Source: an uncultured Bacteroidota bacterium (GTDB lineage Bacteria > Bacteroidota > Bacteroidia > Flavobacteriales > Flavobacteriaceae). Taken from it: a stretch of 43,752 nucleotides of DNA. A program made the position numbers and the translations under genes. Shown here one piece after another: positions 15,613-23,095 of the stretch (position 1 is its first letter; each line of letters starts with the position of its first letter). The notes beneath the pieces were generated by a model. That model saw only the letters and a list, made by a program, of their open reading frames with translations, did not search any database and had not been told where the DNA came from. The DNA lies in NCBI GenBank assembly GCA_903838055.1, contig CAILWV010000041.1, positions 1-43,752 on the forward strand, given 5' to 3'.

Positions 15613-16320
15613 TTATGTTAATTTACTCAAAGAATCATAAACCATTTGCATTCCTACTGTGGCTTTTTCCGACAGGTAATATATAGAACGATCTTCATCT
15701 AAATTCATTTCATGAGCCATTGGATCTATTACTACCATTTGGCTTGCAAATGGCACATAATGTGGTAAAGAATTAGCGGGATGAACCAACATAGAAGAAC
15801 CCACTACTACACAAACAGCACAGGTAACTGCTTCTTTAATAGCATAATCCATTAAATCATTATCAAGTCCTTCACCAAACCAAACTATATGAGGTCGCAA
15901 TTGACTTTGCTGTTCACATAAATCTCCAATTACAACATCATTTTCCCAATCATAGATTAATTTAGCATCTTTTGTAGATCTCACTTTCATTAATTCTCCA
16001 TGCAAATGGATTACTTTGCTTGAGCCTGCTCTTTCATGTAAATTATCAACGTTTTGCGTTACCACAACAACATCATATTGTTTTTCTAATTGTGCAATTA
16101 ATTGGTGCGCTAAATTTGGTTGTGCTTCTTTACAATTCTTTCTTCTTTGGTTGTAAAAATCTAAAACCAAAGCTGGATTTTTTTTCCACGCTTCTGGGGT
16201 ACACACCTCTTCTATTTTGTAATTTTCCCAAAGTCCGTCTTTAGAATCTCTAAAAGTTTGTATGCCACTTTCTGCAGAAATACCAGCACCAGTAAAGAAA
16301 AGTATTTTAGGTTTTTTCAT
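15613..16320 (-). CDS. cobB: NAD-dependent protein deacylase, sirtuin (CobB-like)
   Basis: 235 residues from the ATG at 16320 (an in-frame TTG three codons upstream is less likely). The enzyme removes acyl groups from lysines using NAD. It has the NAD-binding GAGISAESGIQTFRD, TQNVDNLHE, the catalytic histidine in HLHGE, and VWFGE. The tyrosine and arginine of FYNQRR correspond to those that in CobB/SIRT5-type enzymes bind acidic acyl groups, so desuccinylation is plausible. The zinc-binding module is degenerate: only one cysteine (GDLCEQQ) remains where four are usual, so the structural zinc is probably absent. The gene marks the return to core genome after the accessory region and has its own promoter. 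Confidence 0.93.
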   Translation of the reverse strand: MKKPKILFFTGAGISAESGIQTFRDSKDGLWENYKIEEVCTPEAWKKNPALVLDFYNQRRKNCKEAQPNLAHQLIAQLEKQYDVVVVTQNVDNLHERAGSSKVIHLHGELMKVRSTKDAKLIYDWENDVVIGDLCEQQSQLRPHIVWFGEGLDNDLMDYAIKEAVTCAVCVVVGSSMLVHPANSLPHYVPFASQMVVIDPMAHEMNLDEDRSIYYLSEKATVGMQMVYDSLSKLT

Positions 16321-16357
16321 ATTTAACAACTAATTAATAAGCTAATTATTACTCGAA

Positions 16358-16365
16358 CAAAGATA
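16358..16365 (-). promoter_or_regulatory. -7 promoter box TATCTTTG of the sirtuin gene
   Basis: TAnnTTTG match on the minus strand, 37 bases before the ATG at 16320. Confidence 0.55.
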
Positions 16366-16416
16366 AAATAACTACATCCAAAAAAATAATAATACCTTTA
16401 TAAAAAAATTAATTAG

Positions 16417-16986
16417 ATGCCCGAACCTCAAAAAAAACTGAAAATCAACGTTTTTGGAGAATTATGGACTTTAAAAAAAGTTGCCTTATCCCCTATTGAA
16501 TTTGAATATTTTAATAGCATCGCAACCGGAATGAACCTGACTTTACATCAGGCATTAATTGACCCTTTTTTCTATCCAAAATTAAAATTAGAGAAGACAC
16601 AATCTTTTTCTGATTTAAAGGGAAATGTTATTTCAGGAATTACAAATCACAACTCCAATCAAATAGAAATTTGGCACGAAGGACATAAAGAAAAATTTTG
16701 GGTAACCAATTTAAAAAACACTTCCCTTTTTCCGACCTACCAAGTAAAATTCGAACATTTAAACAATACTCTTACTAACGGAATCTATATTGAAACCATG
16801 GAGTTTGGCAAAATTGGTTCTTATGAAATAACTCTAGATTATTACAAGAGAGAAAATCTAGAATTTTGTTTTCTGAATTATGGAGAAACTCTATTACTAC
16901 AAAACAAATTTCAATACAATGGAAAATACCTTAGTAAGAAAAAAAATGATAGTGTAATAACAAGGCTTTTTAGCTTTGAGAAATAA
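16417..16986 (+). CDS. Hypothetical protein, 189 residues
   Basis: Family not recognised. Soluble protein without signal peptide. It starts MPEPQKKLKINVFGELWTLKK, and the middle (QIEIWHEGHKEKFWVTNLKNTSLFPTYQVKFEHL) is predicted beta-rich. The C-terminus ends in KKKNDSVITRLFSFEK. It lies divergently from the sirtuin gene and convergently to the rhodanese gene, so it is its own transcription unit. A weak promoter-like TACCTTTA is at 16391-16398. Codon use and A+T content look like the surrounding core genes, so it is probably a lineage-specific gene and not recently acquired. Confidence 0.75.
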   Translation: MPEPQKKLKINVFGELWTLKKVALSPIEFEYFNSIATGMNLTLHQALIDPFFYPKLKLEKTQSFSDLKGNVISGITNHNSNQIEIWHEGHKEKFWVTNLKNTSLFPTYQVKFEHLNNTLTNGIYIETMEFGKIGSYEITLDYYKRENLEFCFLNYGETLLLQNKFQYNGKYLSKKKNDSVITRLFSFEK

Positions 16987-16995
16987 TAAATTATT

Positions 16996-17310
16996 CTAAT
17001 CTGGCGCAACCACATCGCCTTCCCAATGCATCATGCCACCTTCTAGATTGTAAGTAGTTTCAAAACCCATTTGTTGCATAATACTACAAGCTTGAGCACT
17101 TCTTCCTCCAGCCTTACAATACACGTAATAATTTTTAGATTTATCTAATTCTTCTAAACGATATACAAACCCTTGCCCTTTATAAATATCATTCAAGACT
17201 GCTCCCGGAATAATTCCTTCTTGCCATTCGTCTTCTGTTCTTACATCTAATATAACAGCATTTGCATCTTCCGCTAATCGTGAAGCCCAATCTTCTTGAG
17301 ATAAATTCAT
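16996..17310 (-). CDS. Rhodanese-like domain protein
   Basis: 104 residues, one complete rhodanese domain and nothing else. It has VILDVRTEDEWQEGIIPGA near 19-37 and the active-site loop CKAGGRS at 65-71 with the catalytic Cys65, and ends GGMMHWEGD. Single-domain rhodaneses carry sulfane sulfur as a persulfide on this cysteine. The partner is unknown; the six-residue loop fits a sulfurtransferase. There is no signal peptide, so it is cytoplasmic. It stands alone, head to head with the marR operon, with a -7 box on the minus strand. Confidence 0.92.
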   Translation of the reverse strand: MNLSQEDWASRLAEDANAVILDVRTEDEWQEGIIPGAVLNDIYKGQGFVYRLEELDKSKNYYVYCKAGGRSAQACSIMQQMGFETTYNLEGGMMHWEGDVVAPD

Positions 17311-17324
17311 AATTTATTTTTTTT

Positions 17325-17332
17325 CAAAAATA
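17325..17332 (-). promoter_or_regulatory. -7 promoter box TATTTTTG of the rhodanese gene
   Basis: TAnnTTTG match on the minus strand, 14 bases before the ATG at 17310. Confidence 0.5.
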
Positions 17333-17411
17333 AGAAATTTCTTTCCAATTGCAAGAGTATAGTACGTTGCATAACCTTCAAAATAAAGTTAACAAAAAAA
17401 TAACACAACAC

Positions 17412-17454
17412 TTGTATATACAAATAAAATTTAACTACATTTGTACGTACAAAT
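17412..17454 (+). promoter_or_regulatory. Promoter of marR with two palindromic operators
   Basis: Two perfect palindromes sit upstream of the MarR gene: TTGTATATACAA (17412-17423) and ATTTGTACGTACAAAT (17439-17454). Their centres are 29 bases apart, close to three helical turns. The second overlaps the -7 box TACATTTG (17436-17443), and the first coincides with the -33 region. This is the layout expected for autorepression by a dimeric MarR protein. Confidence 0.7.
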
Positions 17455-17469
17455 ATCGAGCCCGCGATT

Positions 17470-17928
17470 ATGAAAATTGAAGAGGTAATAAAAACCAATA
17501 TAAACTTAGGAGATTCTAAAAAAATCATCTTAAATATTATATATACTCAAAACGTAATTGGAGATAAATTTAATGAAATAATAAAACCATATGATTTATC
17601 TAGTGAGCAATATAATGTGTTACGCATTTTAAGAGGTCAAAAAGGATCTCCTGCAAATATGTGTATCATTCAAGAACGAATGTTGTCTAAAAACAGTAAC
17701 ACTACTAGACTAATTGATAAACTTCTGCTTAAAGGATTTGTTACTAGAGAAGTTTGCCCTGAAAACAGACGAAAAATTGAAGTATTAATAACCAATAAAG
17801 GATTGGAACTTCTTAAAATTTTAGATCCAAAAATAATGGAATATGAAGATTTGTTTGCCTCAAATTTATCTTCTTCCGAGAAAGAACAATTAATTACGCT
17901 TTTAGAAAAATATAGAACCTTAAAATAA
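17470..17928 (+). CDS. MarR-family transcriptional regulator
   Basis: 152 residues, normal MarR size. It has a winged helix-turn-helix core: LSSEQYNVLRILRGQKG near 44-60, the recognition region IIQERMLSKNSNTTRLIDKLLLKGFV near 66-91, and the wing with REVCPENRRKIEVLITNKG. Helices at both ends provide dimerisation. It probably represses itself and the nitroreductase and YceI genes behind it through the paired palindromes over its promoter; the effector may be a reactive or aromatic compound, as in related MarR-nitroreductase operons. That is inference from context. The nitroreductase gene begins 8 bases after its stop. One Cys lies in the wing (EVCPEN), so redox sensing is possible but unproven. 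Confidence 0.93.
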   Translation: MKIEEVIKTNINLGDSKKIILNIIYTQNVIGDKFNEIIKPYDLSSEQYNVLRILRGQKGSPANMCIIQERMLSKNSNTTRLIDKLLLKGFVTREVCPENRRKIEVLITNKGLELLKILDPKIMEYEDLFASNLSSSEKEQLITLLEKYRTLK

Positions 17929-17936
17929 ATTTAATT

Positions 17937-18569
17937 ATGAGTCAATTTAATGAAAATGCCAAATGGCGTTACGCTACTAAAAAATTTGATACTACTAAGA
18001 AAGTATCTGCCGAAGATTTAGCAAGTTTAAAAGAAGCAATACGCTTATCTGCATCTTCTTTCGGATTACAATTATACAAAGTAATTGTTGTGGAAAACCC
18101 TGAGTTAAGAGCAAAATTACAAGGAGCTTCTTGGGGACAAACTCAAATTGTGGATGCTTCACATTTATTGGTTTTTGCTAACCAAACTTCAGTAAGCGAC
18201 GCTGATGTAGACAATTACATTAATAATGTTGCTGCAACAAGAAATGTTCCTGCTGACGCTTTATCTGGATTTGGAGACTACATGAAAGGTGCATTAAGCA
18301 ACATGCCAGAAGATGTAAAACCAACATGGACTTCAAAACAAACCTATATTGCTTTAGGTAATCTTTTGAATGCTGCAGCTGAACTAAAAATTGACGTTAC
18401 TCCAATGGAAGGATTTGTTCCAGCTCAATACAATGAACTTTTAGGTTTAGACAAATTAAACTTAAACGCTTCTCTTGTAGCTGCTGTAGGATACCGTCAT
18501 GAAGAAGATGCTACACAACATGCAGCAAAAGTTAGAAAATCTAACGAAGACTTATTTATCACAATTTAA
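17937..18569 (+). CDS. Nitroreductase-family NAD(P)H-dependent oxidoreductase
   Basis: 210 residues, a flavin (FMN) enzyme of the NfsB/YdgI type. Visible parts are the N-terminal WRYATKKFDTTKKVS with the phosphate-binding RYATKK, the segment AIRLSASSFGLQLYKVIVVE, and the C-terminal part with TYIALGNLLNAAAELKIDVTPMEGF and LVAAVGYRHEEDATQHAAKVRKSNEDLF. Such enzymes reduce quinones or nitro compounds in the cytoplasm as homodimers. It is second in the marR operon, with 8 bases to marR and 19 bases to the YceI gene, so it should be induced together with both. Confidence 0.93.
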   Translation: MSQFNENAKWRYATKKFDTTKKVSAEDLASLKEAIRLSASSFGLQLYKVIVVENPELRAKLQGASWGQTQIVDASHLLVFANQTSVSDADVDNYINNVAATRNVPADALSGFGDYMKGALSNMPEDVKPTWTSKQTYIALGNLLNAAAELKIDVTPMEGFVPAQYNELLGLDKLNLNASLVAAVGYRHEEDATQHAAKVRKSNEDLFITI

Positions 18570-18588
18570 TCTCAAAACAATCAACAAA

Positions 18589-19152
18589 ATGAAAAATTTA
18601 AAGACAATTGCAATCGCATTATTAGTAACTGTATCCACTATTGCTAGTGCACAAGTAAAAAAAGTAGATGCTGCCAAAAGTACAATCACTTGGATTGGAA
18701 AAAAAGTGACAGGTCAACACAATGGAACCATTGGTTTAAAAGAGGGAAGTCTTATTTTTAATGGAAAAAAATTAACAGGTGGATCATTTGTAGTTGACAT
18801 GACTACCTTAACTGCTACAGATTTAACTGGTGATTATCAAATGAAACTAAACGGACATTTAAAATCAGAAGATTTCTTTGGTACTGAAAAATTTACAACT
18901 TCTAAATTAGTTTTCAAAAAAATCGCTGATAAAGGAAAAGGAGTTTATTATGTTACTGCAGATTTGACTATTAAAGAGACTACTGCTCAAATAAATTTTG
19001 ATATTACGGTTAAAGGTACAAACGCAACTACTACATTAAAAATTGACAGAACTAAATACGGAATTAAATATGGTTCTGGAAGTTTCTTCGAAAACTTAGG
19101 AGATAAAGCTATCTCTGACGAATTTGAATTAACAGTTAATTTGAAGTTCTAA
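18589..19152 (+). CDS. YceI-family lipid-binding protein, secreted
   Basis: 187 residues from the ATG at 18589; the open frame extends upstream into the nitroreductase gene, but the signal peptide MKNLKTIAIALLVTVSTIASAQ fixes this start. The mature part has the YceI beta-barrel pattern: STITWIGKKVTGQHNGTIGLKEGSL, GGSFVVDMTTL, HLKSEDFFGTEKFTTSKLVF, and DRTKYGIKYGSGSFFENLGDKAISDEFEL. YceI proteins bind isoprenoid lipids in a long central cavity in the periplasm. It is the last gene of the marR operon, followed by a clear terminator, so its expression probably follows the same signal as the nitroreductase. Confidence 0.93.
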   Translation: MKNLKTIAIALLVTVSTIASAQVKKVDAAKSTITWIGKKVTGQHNGTIGLKEGSLIFNGKKLTGGSFVVDMTTLTATDLTGDYQMKLNGHLKSEDFFGTEKFTTSKLVFKKIADKGKGVYYVTADLTIKETTAQINFDITVKGTNATTTLKIDRTKYGIKYGSGSFFENLGDKAISDEFELTVNLKF

Positions 19153-19174
19153 TACTACTTTTTTGCCCCAAATA

Positions 19175-19208
19175 AAACCTTAAGGAGAAATCTTTAAGGT
19201 TTTTTTTA
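19175..19208 (+). terminator. Intrinsic terminator of the marR-nitroreductase-yceI operon
   Basis: 9-bp stem AAACCTTAA (19175-19183) / TTAAGGTTT (19194-19202), loop of 10, followed by T. It ends the operon 22 bases after the YceI stop. Confidence 0.88.
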
Positions 19209-19231
19209 TGTCATTCAATATTGAGTTATAG

Positions 19232-19239
19232 TATATTTG
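19232..19239 (+). promoter_or_regulatory. -7 promoter box TATATTTG of the amidotransferase gene
   Basis: Perfect TAnnTTTG ending 4 bases before the ATG at 19244. It predicts a leaderless transcript, or use of the second ATG at 19253. Confidence 0.65.
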
Positions 19240-19243
19240 CCTG

Positions 19244-19813
19244 ATGAAAAAAATGGTTCTTATTGACAATTACGACAGTTTTACTTTTAATTTAGTTCAT
19301 TATTTAGAAGAACTAAATTGCGATATTGTAGTTCTTAGAAATGATGAATTTGAAATAGAAGAACTACAAAATTTCGATGCAATTATACTTTCTCCAGGAC
19401 CAGGAACTCCTTCAGAATCAGGCATGTTATTGGATGTCATCAAAACCTATGCTTCTACTAAAAAAATACTTGGAATTTGCTTAGGCCATCAAGCTATCGG
19501 AGAAGTATTTGGAGCTACACTAATGAATTTAGAAAATGTTTTTCACGGCGTAAGCACTACAATCAACATAAATAACCCTGCCGATTCCTTATTTAGCAAT
19601 TTACCTCAGCAAATTGAAGTCGGTAGATACCACTCATGGGCTATAAACCCTAACAATTTCCCCGATGAATTGGAAATCACTTCTGTATCTGAAAACAATG
19701 AAATAATGTCAATCCGACACAAAATATTCAATGTAAAAGGCGTACAGTTCCATCCAGAAAGCATCCTAACTCCATTAGGAAAAACTATTTTATCTAATTG
19801 GATAGAGGATTAA
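19244..19813 (+). CDS. Anthranilate / aminodeoxychorismate synthase, glutamine amidotransferase subunit
   Basis: 189 residues, class I glutamine amidotransferase of the TrpG/PabA type. It releases ammonia from glutamine for the chorismate-using partner (TrpE or PabB). The signature parts are LIDNYDSFTFNLVHYL, ILSPGPGTPSESG, the nucleophile Cys79 in GICLGHQAIGE and the HPE end of the triad in GVQFHPESILTP. No synthase subunit is nearby, so whether it serves folate (PabA), tryptophan (TrpG) or both cannot be decided here; its stand-alone position favours a PabA or amphibolic role. Two ATGs lie three codons apart (19244 and 19253). Because the -7 box is so near, either a leaderless start at the first or initiation at the second is possible. 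Confidence 0.92.
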   Translation: MKKMVLIDNYDSFTFNLVHYLEELNCDIVVLRNDEFEIEELQNFDAIILSPGPGTPSESGMLLDVIKTYASTKKILGICLGHQAIGEVFGATLMNLENVFHGVSTTININNPADSLFSNLPQQIEVGRYHSWAINPNNFPDELEITSVSENNEIMSIRHKIFNVKGVQFHPESILTPLGKTILSNWIED

Positions 19814-19872
19814 TCTACTCTAATACTATAATTTTTTCTATTTTTTTTCGAAGCATTAATTTATAAATTAAA

Positions 19873-20022
19873 TAAACTAATTGTTTATATAAAATAGTTT
19901 ATAAATCTGAATTAAAATAAGTTAAACATTCACTATAGATATTTTCTATATGAAAAATTAGGTTAATAAATCGTTAATAATGAATTAAACAATCGTTTAA
20001 TTTAAACAAATGTTTAGTTTTG
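19873..20022 (+). promoter_or_regulatory. tetR promoter and putative TetR operators
   Basis: The -7 box TAGTTTTG is at 20015-20022. Palindromes with AAAC/GTTT arms are TTAAACAATCGTTTAA (19985-20000), TAAACAAATGTTTA (20003-20016) and, further up, TAAACTAATTGTTTA (19873-19887, spacer 5). The two proximal ones are 17 bases apart centre to centre and reach into the -7 box. They are candidate sites for the TetR protein encoded just downstream, controlling the whole efflux operon. Confidence 0.55.
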
Positions 20023-20038
20023 CATTCTAATAAAAAAG

Positions 20039-20665
20039 ATGTCCGTGGAATTTAATGAGAAACAAATTGAGATTCTTTTAGTGGCCGAACAACTTTTTGC
20101 CGAAGAAGGTTTTGATGGAACTTCTGTTAGAGAAATCGCTAAAATTGCAAATATTAATATTGCTATGATTTCTTATTATTTTGGTTCTAAAGAAAAACTT
20201 TTAGAGGCATTAGTTCTTTACAGAATTTCCGGAATGCAATTACATTTAGAATCGCTTTCTACTGAAGACATCTCTCCTATTGAAAAAATTGAGAAGCTAA
20301 TTGAATATTATATACATCGTATAAATTCGAATCGCTGCATGTATCAAATTTTACATTTTGAAGTTTCCTCCACCAAGAGAGAAATCAATCTAGATGCTTT
20401 TACCCAAGTAAAAAAGAATAACTTGAAATTATTAGAGAATATAATTATTGAAGGACAATTACAAGGATTGTTTCAACCTAATATTAATGTAGCACTAATA
20501 CCTCCAATGATTATTGGAACCTTTATCCACTTTCATATGAACAAACACTATTTTGTTGATTTATTAAATTTAGACTCGGATGAAAAATATGAAAATTACA
20601 TTGCAAACGAATTAACAAAACATATTCAGAAAACCATAAAAGCCCTACTTATACATGAAGACTAA
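20039..20665 (+). CDS. TetR/AcrR-family transcriptional regulator
   Basis: 208 residues. The N-terminal DNA-binding domain is typical of TetR: ILLVAEQLFAEEGFDGTSVREIAKIANINIAMISYYFGSKEKLLEAL near residues 12-58. The remaining helices form the ligand-binding and dimerisation part. It is the first gene of a tripartite efflux operon and its stop overlaps the TolC start by 11 bases, so it very likely represses this operon and is released by a pump substrate. The operator candidates are the AAAC-n4-GTTT palindromes upstream. The ligand cannot be predicted. Confidence 0.94.
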   Translation: MSVEFNEKQIEILLVAEQLFAEEGFDGTSVREIAKIANINIAMISYYFGSKEKLLEALVLYRISGMQLHLESLSTEDISPIEKIEKLIEYYIHRINSNRCMYQILHFEVSSTKREINLDAFTQVKKNNLKLLENIIIEGQLQGLFQPNINVALIPPMIIGTFIHFHMNKHYFVDLLNLDSDEKYENYIANELTKHIQKTIKALLIHED

Positions 20666-21965
20666 ATCAATTGCATTAATTCTATTTTTCCTTTTTGGAA
20701 GCATTATAATAAATGCTCAAGAAAGAAAAACAATGTCGTTAAAAGAAGCAGTTTCCTTAGTGGTTACCAACAGTAATGAAGCTGTTTTGGCAAACACCAA
20801 AGTCGCAACTTCTAAACTGGAACTAGAAACCAGGAAAAACAACCAATATCCTTCCGTTAAGGTTTCGGGGCAATACCTGAGATTAACCGGTGCAAATGTT
20901 AATTCGCATTTGGGTGGTTCTGGAAACGGACTTGATGTAAGTCAATTGCTACTTGGGCAAGCAAATGTTTCAATGCCTATCTTTAGTGGCTATAAACTGA
21001 AAAATAGCATTGCAGCATCTGAAAATTTATACCAAGCTCAAAGCTTTACAGCATCTCACACCAAAGAAGGTCTTGCTCTTGAAGTAGTAGAATTATTTGC
21101 TACACTATATAAATCACAGGAAATGGTTAAGCTGCTTAACGAAAATAGTAAAAGTGCCAAACAACGTACTAAAGATTTTTCGGCAATGGTAGATAACGGA
21201 TTATTAGCAAAAAACGATTTGTTAAAAGCACAATTGCAAGAATCTAACCTAGAACTTTCATTAGCTACCGCTATAAAAAATGTAAATGTGGTAAACTACC
21301 AATTGGCAACTTTACTTCATTTACCAGAAAACACAATTATAGATATTGATATTGAAACTGTAAAAAGTGACATGGCTAAAAACCAATTACTAACTACTAC
21401 TGCGCTACGCAACGATTTAGAAGCTTTATCATTCCAACAAAAAGCAACCGAAGCAGGAATTAAAATTGCTAAAGCTGGCTACTACCCTTCTCTTGCATTA
21501 ACAGGCGGATACATTGCATTAGATTTAAAAAATGTGATTTCAGTCAGTAATGCTATGAACCTTGGAATTGGTTTTAACTATGACTTATCTTCTATATTCA
21601 AAAACGGAAAAGAAGTGGAACTTGCTAAAAGCAAAGCCGAACAAACAAAACAAGCGATTGCAATCTTATCCGATAAAATAAAAGAAGAAACACAACTAGC
21701 CCAAGAAAACTATACACTTTCATTAAAACAAAATAAAGTATATGCTTTGGCTGTTGAACAATCTAACGAAAATTACAGAATAATTAAAGACAAATACGAC
21801 AACAGTTTAGCTAACACTAACGATCTATTGGAGGCCGACGTTCAACAACTACAAAGCAAAATAAACTTAGCACTTTGTCAAGCAGATATTGCCCTAAAAT
21901 ACTACCAATTACAATTTGCATCCGGAAAATTAATTAACTCATTCAATTTATCTACTACTAAATAA
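20655..21965 (+). CDS. TolC-family outer membrane efflux protein
   Basis: 436 residues with signal peptide MKTKSIALILFFLFGSIIINA. The long alpha-helical repeats of TolC proteins are visible twice: about 30-220 (MSLKEAVSLVVTNSNEAVLANTKVATSKLELE, then LEVVELFATLYKSQEMVKLLNENSKSAKQRTKDFSAMVDNGLLAKNDLLKAQLQESNLELSLATA) and about 260-430 (RNDLEALSFQQKATEAGIKIAKAGYYPSLALTGGY to DLLEADVQQLQSKINLALCQADIALKYYQLQFASG). It forms the outer membrane channel of the pump. The start overlaps the tetR end by 11 bases and the periplasmic adaptor gene begins 7 bases after its stop, so all are one operon. Confidence 0.94.
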   Translation: MKTKSIALILFFLFGSIIINAQERKTMSLKEAVSLVVTNSNEAVLANTKVATSKLELETRKNNQYPSVKVSGQYLRLTGANVNSHLGGSGNGLDVSQLLLGQANVSMPIFSGYKLKNSIAASENLYQAQSFTASHTKEGLALEVVELFATLYKSQEMVKLLNENSKSAKQRTKDFSAMVDNGLLAKNDLLKAQLQESNLELSLATAIKNVNVVNYQLATLLHLPENTIIDIDIETVKSDMAKNQLLTTTALRNDLEALSFQQKATEAGIKIAKAGYYPSLALTGGYIALDLKNVISVSNAMNLGIGFNYDLSSIFKNGKEVELAKSKAEQTKQAIAILSDKIKEETQLAQENYTLSLKQNKVYALAVEQSNENYRIIKDKYDNSLANTNDLLEADVQQLQSKINLALCQADIALKYYQLQFASGKLINSFNLSTTK

Positions 21966-21972
21966 TAGCAAC

Positions 21973-23052
21973 ATGGAAAAGACTAAAACTAACAAAAAAT
22001 TTATTTTCATTTTTTCAGCATTAATCCTTATCGGAGGATCTTATGGAACATATAAATACATGCATTCTCAAGCACACGAAACTACCGATGATGCGCAAAT
22101 AGAAAAAAACATGAATCCTATTATCCCAAGAGTAGCAGGATATGTAACTAAAGTTTATGTAAAAGATAATGACTTTGTAAAAAAAGGAGATACTTTATTT
22201 ACAATTGACAACAAAGATTATTTAGTAAAAATAGAAGATGCAAAAGCGGCATTAGCTTCTGCTGAAGGTAGTTTTGAAGCTTCTAAAGCAGATATTGGAA
22301 CTGCTCAAGCAAACGTTTCGGTTTCAGACGCCAACATGCAATCGGCAGGTGGCAGTATTGAAACCGCTAAAATTAGATTGAATCGTGCTTCCAATGATTT
22401 TGATAGATATGCAAATCTTTACAAAAATCATACTATTACAAAGCAACAATATGAACAAGCAGAGGCAGCAAAACTTGAAGCTCAAAGCCAATTACGCATT
22501 TTACAAGAACAACAAAAAGCAAGTTCGTTCCAAAAAAATGTGGCAGCCGCAAGAACCAATGTTTCTAATAAACAAGCAGATGTTGCTGCTGCGAATATCA
22601 AAAGAGCACAAGCCATGCTAGATGCCGCAAAATTAAATTTAGATTACACGGTAGTAACGGCTGCAATTGACGGACAAGTTTCTAAAATTGCTATCCAACC
22701 AGGACAATTCTTACAACCTGGGCAATCCTTGTTTTATATAATCAACAATTCGGAGGCATGGGTTACTGCTAATTTTAAAGAAACTCAATTAAACAAAATG
22801 GTTGTCGGTCAAAAAGTAACTATTAAAGCAGATGCTTATCCTGATACAGATTTCAAAGGAACTATTGTAAGTTTTTCCCCTGCTACAGGAGCTAGATTCT
22901 CTATTTTGCCTCCAGACAATGCAACAGGAAACTTTGTAAAAACTATTCAACGTTTACCTGTGAAAATAGCAATTGATGCAGATAATGATGCCGAAAAAGT
23001 AAAATTACTACGACCAGGAATGAATGTCGATGTAGATGTACATTTGAAATAA
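21973..23052 (+). CDS. HlyD/EmrA-type periplasmic adaptor protein
   Basis: 359 residues. One N-terminal membrane anchor (FIFIFSALILIGGSYGTYKYM, about 10-30) is followed by the barrel and lipoyl parts: HETTDDAQIEKNMNPIIPRVAGYVTKVYVKDNDFVKKGDTLFTIDNKDY. A long alanine- and glutamine-rich helical hairpin spans about 90-215, then LDYTVVTAAIDGQVSKIAIQPGQFLQPGQSLFYIINNSEAWVTANFKETQLNKM and a C-terminal GMNVDVDV. This is the EmrA pattern. It links the MFS transporter in the inner membrane to the TolC channel. It is third in the efflux operon, 43 bases before the transporter gene. Confidence 0.94.
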   Translation: MEKTKTNKKFIFIFSALILIGGSYGTYKYMHSQAHETTDDAQIEKNMNPIIPRVAGYVTKVYVKDNDFVKKGDTLFTIDNKDYLVKIEDAKAALASAEGSFEASKADIGTAQANVSVSDANMQSAGGSIETAKIRLNRASNDFDRYANLYKNHTITKQQYEQAEAAKLEAQSQLRILQEQQKASSFQKNVAAARTNVSNKQADVAAANIKRAQAMLDAAKLNLDYTVVTAAIDGQVSKIAIQPGQFLQPGQSLFYIINNSEAWVTANFKETQLNKMVVGQKVTIKADAYPDTDFKGTIVSFSPATGARFSILPPDNATGNFVKTIQRLPVKIAIDADNDAEKVKLLRPGMNVDVDVHLK

Positions 23053-23095
23053 TATTAAAATTAACTTTTAGATTTTAAACATCTAATATTCAAAA

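Noticed and set aside
17307..17528. 73-codon minus-strand frame between the rhodanese and marR genes
   Set aside because: It overlaps the marR promoter, both operators and the marR start; no family features.
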